64,000 bases of DNA from Arthrobacter sp. MYb227 (GTDB lineage: Bacteria > Actinomycetota > Actinomycetes > Actinomycetales > Micrococcaceae), in NCBI RefSeq assembly GCF_002975435.1, contig NZ_PCPT01000002.1, forward strand, positions 62,001 through 126,000. The letters run 5' to 3'. This document shows positions 55,473-63,307 of this stretch, one piece after another. Both the position numbers and the translations under genes were made by a program. The notes beneath the pieces were generated by a model, which saw only the letters and a program-made list of their open reading frames with translations, was not told where the DNA came from and searched no databases. Numbering within the stretch: position 1 is the stretch's first letter; every line of letters begins with the position of its first letter.

Positions 55473-56114
55473 CTACTTCGCCTCTTTCGCGGAGGTATTG
55501 CGCATGAGTAGTGCTGCGGCGATGAATAGGGCCGGGCCGCCAAGGGCGAAGAATGCCATGAATAGGTTGGGCCCGGCGAGCAGGCCAACAACGTTGAGTA
55601 CCGTGAAGCAGGCACCGAGAACGAACATGGGGCGGTCCTGGAAGATGGCGGCACCGGCCATATACATCAGTGAGACCACGAGGATGGCAACGGAGTTGAT
55701 GATCCAGCCGACGGTAGCCTGTGGCGCATCGGGCAACAGATTGGCGAAGGCGATGGAAAAGACCGCAACCGTGGCGAATCCGCCCATCCAGCTGAACCCG
55801 TAGGCCATGCCGGCGAAGCGGGAATCTCCGCGGATCTGGGTGCCGGAGCGGATGCCCAGCGCCGCGGAAAAGATGATGGCTCCGAGCAAGATGGTGGCGC
55901 CGATCAGCAGCGCTACCGGGTAGCTCAGGGTGATCCATCCGTGGGTGGTGGCATGCAGTAGTCCGTAGCCCAGCAGGTAGGTGGCGGCCCACACTAGGTA
56001 AAGAACAGTGACGTTGGGGCCCAGCGCCTTGCGGGTGGTGGCCTCCGTGGTGCTGATCGCCGCAAGTGCCGTGCGGGGGTCAAATGGCTTCTCGGTGTTC
56101 GATGAGGCGTTCAT
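55473..56114 (-). CDS. Six-helix membrane protein paired with a regulator
   Basis: 213 residues with six hydrophobic segments (for example VLYLVWAATYLLGYGLLHAT, PVALLIGATILLGAIIFSAA, FMAFFALGGPALFIAAALLM). The N-terminus is polar (STEKPFDPRTALAAISTTEA). It forms a two-gene operon with the winged-helix protein. Such membrane/regulator pairs are common in actinobacteria but the function is unknown. ATG at 56114 is used because AAGGC lies eight bases upstream; a longer frame would cross the promoter. Confidence 0.78.
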   Translation of the reverse strand: MNASSNTEKPFDPRTALAAISTTEATTRKALGPNVTVLYLVWAATYLLGYGLLHATTHGWITLSYPVALLIGATILLGAIIFSAALGIRSGTQIRGDSRFAGMAYGFSWMGGFATVAVFSIAFANLLPDAPQATVGWIINSVAILVVSLMYMAGAAIFQDRPMFVLGACFTVLNVVGLLAGPNLFMAFFALGGPALFIAAALLMRNTSAKEAK

Positions 56115-56151
56115 GGTCTTGCCTTTCGTGTGGGTGAAGCGGAGTGGATGC

Positions 56152-56185
56152 AAACCAGTTTGCAACACAAACCACTTTGCGTCAA
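56152..56185 (-). promoter_or_regulatory. Promoter and repeated operator of the membrane protein / regulator operon
   Basis: On the minus strand TTGACG (56180-56185) is a good -35 box. Two direct repeats, AAACCAGTTTGC (56152-56163) and AAACCACTTTGC (56169-56180), lie 17 bp apart over the spacer and -10 region; the first is itself near-palindromic. A repressor bound there would block the promoter. The adjacent winged-helix protein is the obvious candidate. Confidence 0.5.
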
Positions 56186-56215
56186 TAGGTAATTTTCACC
56201 CAGTAGGCTGGTGGG

Positions 56216-57565
56216 GTGAAACCAGTAGCCCAGCAGCACACTCCCACCTCGACCAAGGGGCTGGGGCGTACCATCCTGGCGCTCGCGGTCCCCGCGCTCG
56301 GCGCACTCATCGCCGAACCACTTTTCCTGCTCGCCGACACCGCGATCATCGGCCACCTGGGCATTAACGAACTTGCCGGTGCCGGACTTGGCACCACCGT
56401 CCTGCAAACCGCGGTGGGCCTGATGGTGTTCCTGGCCTACTCAACAACCCCCGCGGTGGCCCGCGCGATTGGTGCCGGGCAACTGGGTAAGGCCATGGCC
56501 GCCGGGCGAGATGGAATCTGGCTGGCGCTGGGGCTTGGCACGGTGCTGGGACTCATCGGGTTTTTTGGCGCCAAACCACTTGCTGCGGCCATGGGCGCCA
56601 AGGGTGAGGTGCTGGGCTTCGCCGTTGATTACATCCAATACTCGACCTTCGGGATCCCAGCGATGCTGCTGGTGCTCGCGGCCACCGGTGTGCTGCGCGG
56701 CATGCAAGACACCAAAACCCCGCTCTATGTGGCAGGGGTTGGCTTCGCGGCAAACATCGTCCTGAACTTCATCCTTGTCTACCCGCTGGGCATGTCCGTT
56801 GCAGGGGCGGCGCTGGGCACCTCCATCGCCCAATGGGGCATGGCGCTGGTCTACCTGTGGATGCTGGTGCCGCGGATTCGGGCCGCCGGGCAATCCTTGG
56901 CGCCGCACGGGCCCGGGCTGCTGTCCACCGGTCGGGTGGGCTCCTGGCTCATGCTGCGCACCCTGAGCATGCGCGTGGCGCTGATCGCCACCGTCTGGGT
57001 GGCCACCGGGCAGGGCACACTGACCCTTGCCGCCCACCAATTGGTCTTCACCATCTTCACCTTTATGGCGTTCGCCTTGGATGCGTTGGCCATTGCCGCC
57101 CAGGCCCTCATCGGCAAGGAGCTGGGGGCCGGGCACAGCGAGCGGGTCCGCCTGCTGAACCGCACCATGTGTAAGTGGGGGCTCTACTTTGGGCTCATCA
57201 CCGGCGCGGTGCTGGCGGCCGTGGCACCCTTTGCCGGAATGCTCTTCACCACCGATGCCTCGGTGATTCGCGCGGCAATGTTCGGTATCTGGGTCCTTGC
57301 CGTGGCTCAACCCATCTGCGGGCTGGTCTTTGTGCTCGACGGGGTGCTCATTGGCGCAGGAGATGCCCGCTACCTAGCCCTTGCCGGGATGATCAACCTG
57401 CTGGCCTACCTACCGATGCTCTACCTCGTCACGCTCTTTGAACACACCGGTCCCTCGGCAGTCATCTGGATTTGGGCGGCCTTTGGGGTTGGCTACATGG
57501 TGGCGCGTGCGGCAACGCTCTCCTGGCGGGTGCGCAACGATCGCTGGATGCGCCTAGGCTCCTAG
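56216..57565 (+). CDS. MATE family efflux transporter (DinF type)
   Basis: 449 residues and twelve membrane helices. AVPALGALIAEPLFLLADTA starts the first MATE repeat and IIGHLGINELAGAGLGTTVL continues it; the second half begins WLMLRTLSMRVALIATVWVA. It exports drugs or other cations in exchange for H+ or Na+. GTG start at 56216 follows AGGCTGGTGG. Divergent from the membrane-protein operon and convergent with the GntR gene. Confidence 0.88.
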   Translation: MKPVAQQHTPTSTKGLGRTILALAVPALGALIAEPLFLLADTAIIGHLGINELAGAGLGTTVLQTAVGLMVFLAYSTTPAVARAIGAGQLGKAMAAGRDGIWLALGLGTVLGLIGFFGAKPLAAAMGAKGEVLGFAVDYIQYSTFGIPAMLLVLAATGVLRGMQDTKTPLYVAGVGFAANIVLNFILVYPLGMSVAGAALGTSIAQWGMALVYLWMLVPRIRAAGQSLAPHGPGLLSTGRVGSWLMLRTLSMRVALIATVWVATGQGTLTLAAHQLVFTIFTFMAFALDALAIAAQALIGKELGAGHSERVRLLNRTMCKWGLYFGLITGAVLAAVAPFAGMLFTTDASVIRAAMFGIWVLAVAQPICGLVFVLDGVLIGAGDARYLALAGMINLLAYLPMLYLVTLFEHTGPSAVIWIWAAFGVGYMVARAATLSWRVRNDRWMRLGS

Positions 57566-57600
57566 CCGTAGGAGGGGGGGGCTCTTCGCCGGGGGAGTGT

Positions 57601-58275
57601 CTAGCCCCATAACCCCGAAGGATCGGTAAATTGCTTGGCCATGGTGGTGCGAATCGAGCGTAGGTGCTTGGCCATGGCCGCCTCGGCCCTCGGCGCATCC
57701 CCGGCGATAATCGCCGCATAAATTTCCTCATGCTCGGCAAGCTCGGTCGGTGCCCCCACGTAGTGCGCCAAACCCGGCAGCACGTGATGCGCGCGGGCCG
57801 TCTCGGTGAGGCATGCATCAAGGATTTGTACGATGCGGGTATTGCGTGAGGCGACGCCGATGAGCTGATGAAATTCTTGGGCGGCGGCCATGGCCTCCAG
57901 GGGTGCGCTTACGGAAATTTCACGCTGCGTGTCAAGGTGCTGGCGTAGCTGGGCAGCAATCTGCGGGGAGCGGAAGGTTGCCGCGGCGCCCGCCGCATGG
58001 GGCTCCAACAGCATTCGCACATCGAGGGTTTCTTGCACATCGTTGAGGCCCATGGTGCGCACCAGGTACCCCTTTTTGGGCAGCACCGTGAGCAGCCCTT
58101 CGCTACAGAGCATGCGTAGGGCTTCACGGACCGGGGTTTTAGAGACCGCGTATTGATCGGCAAGCCGCGGTTCAACGACGATGGTTCCCGGGGCGATGGT
58201 GCCGGTGAGAATTTCTGCGCGAATTTTTTGTGCGAGTCGATCGGTCAATGAGGTGCCCATGGTGCGGTGTTCCAT
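57601..58275 (-). CDS. GntR family (FadR type) transcriptional regulator
   Basis: 224 residues. The N-terminal winged HTH reads PGTIVVEPRLADQYAVSKTP then VREALRMLCSEGLLTVLPKK (about residues 28-75), and the all-helical FadR/VanR effector domain has the expected metal His residues (HQLIG, HVLPGLAHYVG, EHEEIYAAI, KHLRSI). Such proteins respond to organic acids. Divergent from an alpha-hydroxy acid flavoprotein, so a LldR-like lactate response is plausible. AGGA precedes the ATG at 58275. Confidence 0.87.
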   Translation of the reverse strand: MEHRTMGTSLTDRLAQKIRAEILTGTIAPGTIVVEPRLADQYAVSKTPVREALRMLCSEGLLTVLPKKGYLVRTMGLNDVQETLDVRMLLEPHAAGAAATFRSPQIAAQLRQHLDTQREISVSAPLEAMAAAQEFHQLIGVASRNTRIVQILDACLTETARAHHVLPGLAHYVGAPTELAEHEEIYAAIIAGDAPRAEAAMAKHLRSIRTTMAKQFTDPSGLWG

Positions 58276-58343
58276 CGATTCCTGATGTTAAGGGGGTGCC
58301 CAACGTTGTGCCGATGGAGCAAGTCCGTGCGACGACGTAATGT

Positions 58344-58383
58344 TGTGAAATATCCTACCGGGCTGTTAGAAATATATTTCACA
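58344..58383. promoter_or_regulatory. Inverted repeat between the GntR and lactate dehydrogenase genes
   Basis: TGTGAAATAT (58344-58353) and ATATTTCACA (58374-58383) are perfect 10-base arms 30 bp apart centre to centre, close to three helical turns. They lie in the divergent promoter, 70-124 bp from either start. Candidate binding site of the GntR regulator or of another factor. Confidence 0.45.
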
Positions 58384-58466
58384 TATTCTTCTCTGTCTTC
58401 GCGCACACCCAACGTGCAGCAGCGAGAAGCAGCATGTGAGAGTCGATACGAATCACCTAAGGACTA

Positions 58467-59711
58467 ATGATGAAGCGCCGCCTGCCGCAGATCTCCGAAC
58501 TTCGCTCACTGATGAAGTTTGAACCACTGAACTTTGACCGCCGCGCGGCACGCCTAGCCAAGGCCGCAGACGTCTGGGATCTACGCGCCATCGCCAAACG
58601 CCGCACCCCCACCCCGGCCTTCGATTACGTTGACGGGGCAGCCCAGCGCGAACTGACCTACACCCGCTCCCGCGAGGTCTTCGACTCCATCGAGCTACTC
58701 CCGCGCATCCTGCATGGCACCGCCAGCGCGGACCTTTCAACAACCATTGCGGGAGCACCCTCCGCATTGCCCTTCGGCATTGCCCCCACCGGATTTACCC
58801 GCTTCATGCACGCCGAAGGTGAAACCGGGGCGGTGCGTGCAGCTGCCCGGGCCGGAATCCCCTTCTCACTTTCCACCATGGGCACCCGCTCGATCGAGGA
58901 AGTGGCGCAAGCCGCCCCGGAATCCCGGCGCTGGTTCCAGCTTTACCTGTGGAAAGACCGTGACAAGTCCCGTGAATTGCTCGAACGCGCGCAGGCAGCG
59001 GGCTATGACACGCTGCTTGTCACGGTCGACACTCCGGTGGCAGGCCAGCGCCTGCGCGATGCCCGCAACGGCATGGTTATCCCACCCAAGCTGAACCTCA
59101 AGACGGTGCTCGATGCCTCCTACCGACCCGAATGGTGGATCAACTTCCTGACCACCGACTCGCTGAAGTTCGCCTCGCTGTCAAACACCAGCACCGATCT
59201 GCCCACGCTGATCAATACGATGTTTGATCCCACACTGTCCTTCGAAGATCTGGAATGGATCCGCTCCATCTGGGGCGGGCGGCTCTTCGTCAAGGGAGTG
59301 CTCAGCGCCGAAGATGCGCGCCAGTCGGTGGCTGCCGGGGCCGATGGCTTGGTGGTCTCCAACCACGGTGGCCGCCAGCTTGATCGCGCGCCGGTGTCCT
59401 TTGAAGCCATGGCAGAGGTTCGGGCGGAGGTGGGGCAGGACGTGGAAATCATTCTGGATTCGGGGATCATGACCGGTGCCGATATCGTCGCAGCCTTGTG
59501 CGCAGGGGCCGACTTCGTACTCATCGGCCGCGCCTACCTCTATGGGCTGATGGCAGGTGGTGAGGCCGGAGTGGAGCGCGTGATCGAACTGTTGGCCGAG
59601 GAAATTCGGGTCACCATGCAGCTGATGGGAGCTGGGACAATTGCCGATTTGGGGCCCGAACTCATGCGCCGCCGCGACACCGAGTTCAATGTGAGCGGCC
59701 AGCGCCGCTAG
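58467..59711 (+). CDS. Alpha-hydroxy-acid dehydrogenase (L-lactate dehydrogenase LldD type)
   Basis: 414-residue FMN protein of the LldD/glycolate oxidase family: AFDYVDGAAQRELTYTRS, APTGFTRFMHAEGE, WFQLYLWKDR, LLVTVDTPVAGQRLRDARNG, KGVLSAEDARQSVAAGADG, VVSNHGGRQLDRAP (catalytic His, substrate Arg) and LDSGIMTGADIVAALCAGAD, where the FMN phosphate binds. It oxidises L-lactate or a related 2-hydroxy acid, passing electrons to quinone or oxygen. Opposite a GntR gene that may sense the acid. Followed after 9 bp by a small membrane protein gene. Confidence 0.87.
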   Translation: MMKRRLPQISELRSLMKFEPLNFDRRAARLAKAADVWDLRAIAKRRTPTPAFDYVDGAAQRELTYTRSREVFDSIELLPRILHGTASADLSTTIAGAPSALPFGIAPTGFTRFMHAEGETGAVRAAARAGIPFSLSTMGTRSIEEVAQAAPESRRWFQLYLWKDRDKSRELLERAQAAGYDTLLVTVDTPVAGQRLRDARNGMVIPPKLNLKTVLDASYRPEWWINFLTTDSLKFASLSNTSTDLPTLINTMFDPTLSFEDLEWIRSIWGGRLFVKGVLSAEDARQSVAAGADGLVVSNHGGRQLDRAPVSFEAMAEVRAEVGQDVEIILDSGIMTGADIVAALCAGADFVLIGRAYLYGLMAGGEAGVERVIELLAEEIRVTMQLMGAGTIADLGPELMRRRDTEFNVSGQRR

Positions 59712-59720
59712 AATCAAAGC

Positions 59721-60293
59721 GTGTCTGCCGTAAAAATCCCCGCATCCATTGCCGCCGAAGTCGCAACCCCCGTCATGGGACGCGCGCTGACCGCTGCGGC
59801 ATTCGCACTTATCTCCATTTTTTGGCCGAGCGCCACAAACCAGGTGCTGGCCTATAGCCTTGCCGCATTCATGGTGATCAGTGCGAAGTTCATCTGGGAT
59901 TACTCGAAGGCACCAAGCGCGCCGGGCGAAGTGCGTGCACTTTACGCATTTGCTGCGCTGGTGATGATTCTCTCCGGGCTGTCCATGGCGTTCTTCCCGC
60001 AGGTACTAGTGGTGGGCATCGCCGGTGCCGTGGGATTCATCGTCGCCGGATTGCTGGAAATTATTGTCTTTTTCCGTCACCGCGCAGACTTCCTACCCTT
60101 CCGTGACCAGCTGGTTACCGGGTTTGTAGGGTTAGGCGTGGGGGGTGCGTTGCTCATGGGAATAAACCTTGATGCGCACGGACTGTTGGGGCTTGCCGGT
60201 GGCGGTGCCATTATCCTTGCGGTGTTCGAACTCATCTCCGCTTTTGGGCTTCGTCATGATGCCAAGGCCAAGCCGGCCGGGCTTTGGAGTTAG
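59721..60293 (+). CDS. HdeD-like (DUF308) membrane protein
   Basis: 190 residues with six membrane helices in three pairs (AFALISIFWPSATNQVLAYS; FAALVMILSGLSMAFFPQVL; LVTGFVGLGVGGALLMGINL), the HdeD/DUF308 pattern. Function unknown; HdeD of E. coli is an acid-stress protein. GTG start. It lies 9 bp after the lldD-like gene and precedes another membrane gene. Confidence 0.72.
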   Translation: MSAVKIPASIAAEVATPVMGRALTAAAFALISIFWPSATNQVLAYSLAAFMVISAKFIWDYSKAPSAPGEVRALYAFAALVMILSGLSMAFFPQVLVVGIAGAVGFIVAGLLEIIVFFRHRADFLPFRDQLVTGFVGLGVGGALLMGINLDAHGLLGLAGGGAIILAVFELISAFGLRHDAKAKPAGLWS

Positions 60294-60332
60294 ACTAGTA
60301 GTTGAGCCAAAAAATTGTAGGAGGGCCAAATC

Positions 60333-60626
60333 GTGGGTAAGAACCCAGCTGAGCAGAAGAAGTCTTGGCAGCAGAGCATCAAGGGGCCGTTGTCCTTCTC
60401 GCTGATCATGGCTTTGATAGCTGGCGTCATTGCCACAATTTCGGCAACCGGCGGATCCGATAACCCGTTGCGCCTAGACATCGGTCTGACCGCATTTGGT
60501 GTGGCATTTGTGGCCTGCCTGCTTGTCATTTCCGTGATGACAATGGCCAGCAAGGAAAACCCCGAGGACCTAGGCGGGGGTTCGGGAGTTAACCGTTCCT
60601 CGGCCAATCCGGATCCGAAGAAATAG
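60333..60626 (+). CDS. Small two-helix membrane protein
   Basis: 97 residues with two membrane segments (LSFSLIMALIAGVIATIS and LTAFGVAFVACLLVISVM) and a polar C-terminus (ENPEDLGGGSGVNRSS). GTG start after TAGGAGGG. Family not recognised. A strong terminator follows. Confidence 0.75.
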   Translation: MGKNPAEQKKSWQQSIKGPLSFSLIMALIAGVIATISATGGSDNPLRLDIGLTAFGVAFVACLLVISVMTMASKENPEDLGGGSGVNRSSANPDPKK

Positions 60627-60633
60627 ATTTCAC

Positions 60634-60671
60634 AAAAGCCACCAAGTGCCGCGAGCACTTGGTGGCTTTTT
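60634..60671 (+). terminator. Strong terminator after the small membrane protein
   Basis: AAAAGCCACCAAGTGC and GCACTTGGTGGCTTTT form a perfect 16-base stem with a short loop and a T-run. It also faces the convergent gene ending at 60688. Confidence 0.88.
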
Positions 60672-60687
60672 CGTGCCCGGAATCGGG

Positions 60688-61017
60688 TTAGGAGACGTTT
60701 TCTTCGTTATCCGCAGGACTCCAGCGATCCAAGAAATCCTCGTGGGACAGCTCGGCAAGATCGCTACGCATCATTCCAAGGAGTGATTCGGCTTCCTCGA
60801 TGGTGCCGGTATTGACGCGGATGACCTCGGAATGATCATTGAGTCGGTGCACCACAACCGCCGCACCGACTGCCTCGGAGCCATCACCACCAAAAAATGC
60901 GTCGACAAGGCCCGCTGCCCACCTGGTTGCAGCACGCATCGGCCCTTCGCTGGATTTCTCCAGATCAACATCAAATTCGTCAGCTGCATGTAGTTGCGGG
61001 GCTGGTTCGCTGTTCAT
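60688..61017 (-). CDS. Hypothetical acidic protein
   Basis: 109 residues, rich in Asp/Glu: LHAADEFDVDLEKSSEGPMR, TRWAAGLVDAFFGGDGSEAV, VRVNTGTIEEAESLLGMM. No family recognised. The ATG at 61017 follows AGGAG by six bases. A longer frame goes upstream to 61320 but overlaps the CGNR gene and lacks a site. Confidence 0.72.
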   Translation of the reverse strand: MNSEPAPQLHAADEFDVDLEKSSEGPMRAATRWAAGLVDAFFGGDGSEAVGAAVVVHRLNDHSEVIRVNTGTIEEAESLLGMMRSDLAELSHEDFLDRWSPADNEENVS

Positions 61018-61090
61018 CTGTGCTCCTAGGTGTCGAGTCATGGAATCCACAAGGCGTTCTTGAGGCGCTGCTATGAGATAAGTGTATGGC

Positions 61091-61654
61091 TCAGCTGAGC
61101 ATTTGTGGTGATGTTTGGGCAGAGCGGCGCCGACGGTAAGCCCGCACATGCTCGCGATTGGCGCAGTTGCCGGTGTCGCAATAGCGCTTGGAGCGGTTCT
61201 TGGATAGATCAAGCAGGACGGCCTGGCAGTCACTGCCCGCGCAGGTACGCAGGCGCGCCCGCTCACCGGAACGGATGACATCGACCAATGCCATCGCCGC
61301 CTCCACCGCCATGCGTTCACTCAGTGGAGCCTGTGGGGTTGTTGCGTGAATGTGGTAATCGCTTGCGTCGTGTTTCACCAGTTGGGGTAGTGCGCGGGCG
61401 CTGCGCAGGATGGAATTGACTCGCGCCACGGCGCTTGCCTCATCGGCCAACCAGATTTCGGCAAGTTGGGTGCGCAGTTGCCGGACCGAACGCAGCTCCG
61501 CGTCATCGTGGGTGCGCGAACCGGTGAAGCGTTCCCGAGCGATGAAATGATCCAGATCTGCGGGGGTGAGCAGGTGGTCCAGGGTGGGTGTGAGCGTATT
61601 GAGCAGTGCGACGATTGTGCCCAGCGCCTGTTCCGTGTCAGGGGCAAAGACCAT
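61091..61654 (-). CDS. CGNR zinc finger / ABATE domain regulator
   Basis: 187 residues. An N-terminal helical ABATE domain (about 1-130) is followed by a CGNR zinc finger: CAGSDCQAVLLDLSKNRSKR, then YCDTGNCANREHVRAYRRRR. The ending is basic, as in these putative transcription regulators. Function unknown. Divergent from the EamA transporter, whose expression it may control. Confidence 0.85.
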   Translation of the reverse strand: MVFAPDTEQALGTIVALLNTLTPTLDHLLTPADLDHFIARERFTGSRTHDDAELRSVRQLRTQLAEIWLADEASAVARVNSILRSARALPQLVKHDASDYHIHATTPQAPLSERMAVEAAMALVDVIRSGERARLRTCAGSDCQAVLLDLSKNRSKRYCDTGNCANREHVRAYRRRRSAQTSPQMLS

Positions 61655-61812
61655 TGTGACTCCTGTGATGCCTGATGGATTGACGGGATATGCGCCAAAG
61701 TTCTAGTGTCATGATCATACAACTGTTTACTCCTGACGATCATGTGGGTGCAGGTTCCGGGAACGTTCGGTATCCGGCCCAGATATCTATGAGGGGATCA
61801 TCGAGGAGCGCC

Positions 61813-62787
61813 ATGCCATTGGAGAAAGTAACACCGGAGCCGGGGCCCGACCTCGGAAGCGGTCATGCCACGCACAAGCTGCGGCCCGGGCTGGGTGGGG
61901 TTGGCATTGCACTGTTTTCTTCGGCGGTCTTTGGGCTCTCGGGATCCTTTGCCAAGGCACTGCTCGATGTCGGATGGACACCAGCGGCGGCGGTGACGCT
62001 ACGCATGGGTGGCGCCGCGTTGGTCTTGCTGATCCCCACGCTGCTTGTGATGCGTGGGAAATGGGCAATGCTGGGGCAGAACTGGAAATCGATCCTGCTC
62101 TTTGGCCTCTTTGGTGTTGCCGCCTGCCAATTCTTCTACTTCCAAGCCGTTGAGCGCCTGGACGTCGGGGTGGCCCTGCTACTTGAGTACCTGGCCCCGG
62201 TCTTGATAGTGCTCTTCCTCTGGGTGCGGCATCGTAAACGGCCCGCAGCACTGACCATTGGGGGCACCGCACTATCCCTGATTGGACTGCTGGCGGTGCT
62301 TGATCTGACCGGGAGTACCAGGGTGGACCCGATTGGTGTGCTCTGGGGCTTGGGGGCAGCGGTGGGGCTTGTTGTGTACTTCTTTGTCAGCGCACGGGTT
62401 GATGGTGCGTTGCCACCGCTGGTGCTCGCCACAGGTGGGCTCTTGGTGGGAACACTGACGATGGGCCTGCTGGGACTTGCCGGGATTTTTCAGATGCGGG
62501 TAGTACTAGCGCCGGTGAAACTTGCCCAATGGGAAACGCACTGGGCGGTAGCGCTGGGTGGGTTGATCATCTTTTCCACGGTGCTCTCCTACGTCAGTGG
62601 GATCATGGCGGCCCGCGCCCTAGGATCCAAACTTGCCTCATTTATCTCGCTAACCGAGGTGCTTTTTGCGGTGGTGTGGGCCTGGCTCTTGCTGGGGCAG
62701 CTTCCGGCAGGAATTCAGCTGCTCGGTGGGACGCTGATTGTTGCTGGGGTGCTGCTGGTTCGTGCCGATGAGCTACGCAATCCGTAG
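61813..62787 (+). CDS. EamA (DMT) family transporter
   Basis: 324 residues with ten membrane helices in two EamA repeats: GIALFSSAVFGLSGSFAKAL begins the first, and PIGVLWGLGAAVGLVVYFFV the second. It probably exports amino acids or metabolites (RhtA/YdcZ-like). GAGGAG lies seven bases upstream of the ATG at 61813; the frame before it is open but unsupported. Divergent from the CGNR gene. Confidence 0.85.
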   Translation: MPLEKVTPEPGPDLGSGHATHKLRPGLGGVGIALFSSAVFGLSGSFAKALLDVGWTPAAAVTLRMGGAALVLLIPTLLVMRGKWAMLGQNWKSILLFGLFGVAACQFFYFQAVERLDVGVALLLEYLAPVLIVLFLWVRHRKRPAALTIGGTALSLIGLLAVLDLTGSTRVDPIGVLWGLGAAVGLVVYFFVSARVDGALPPLVLATGGLLVGTLTMGLLGLAGIFQMRVVLAPVKLAQWETHWAVALGGLIIFSTVLSYVSGIMAARALGSKLASFISLTEVLFAVVWAWLLLGQLPAGIQLLGGTLIVAGVLLVRADELRNP

Positions 62788-62911
62788 TGCCAGCGGGAAT
62801 CCGGTGCGGTTCGCGTCATGAAATGGGTTCAGCTTGCTCTGAGGAAGCATCGTTAGAGTTCGATGTACCGCAATGTGCGGAACACCTAGTGCACAAGGAA
62901 CCCCCTGACCG

Positions 62912-63274
62912 TTGTTTACCTTCATTTCAGCAGCCTCGGGGCTCATAGTAGTTTTTCTGCTGGCCGCGGGGGCAATTTACTCATCGAGCAGGGTCTATCG
63001 AGCACTCAGCTCCGGGCGGCTATCGGCAGGGCAGCACACCGCCGCAGAAACCAGCGCGCCGGAACATCTACAGGGCTCTGGTAGTGCTGCCTCGGAACCG
63101 AGAGAAACATCTGATGCGTCGGACATGCCGGATGCGGGGCGGGGCCGAGCGACGGCGATTGCCCACGCTACGCCACGCGAGCGCGTCGAAGAGCGGGCCG
63201 AGGCGGCAGCTTCGTCGTATTTGGAAAACGGCGAAGACGAGGTGCCACTGATCTTCAGACGCCCTACGGCGTGA
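62912..63274 (+). CDS. Single-pass membrane protein with acidic tail
   Basis: 120 residues with one N-terminal helix (GLIVVFLLAAGAIYSSSRVY), then a Ser/Ala/Glu-rich, low-complexity region and the ending ENGEDEVPLIFRRPTA. TTG start at 62912. Family not recognised; it could be a secreted or anchored accessory protein. Confidence 0.55.
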   Translation: MFTFISAASGLIVVFLLAAGAIYSSSRVYRALSSGRLSAGQHTAAETSAPEHLQGSGSAASEPRETSDASDMPDAGRGRATAIAHATPRERVEERAEAAASSYLENGEDEVPLIFRRPTA

Positions 63275-63307
63275 ACCCGGCAGCCTGAACTCGGCAGTTG
63301 CTTGAGC

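Noticed and set aside
55471-55992. Upstream extension of the winged-helix regulator frame
   Set aside because: It runs antiphase through the membrane protein gene; the start at 55470 has a ribosome site and gives a normal domain.
61018-61320. Upstream extension of the acidic hypothetical protein
   Set aside because: Overlaps the CGNR gene and is arginine/tryptophan-rich and unlike the rest; AGGAG before 61017 decides the start.
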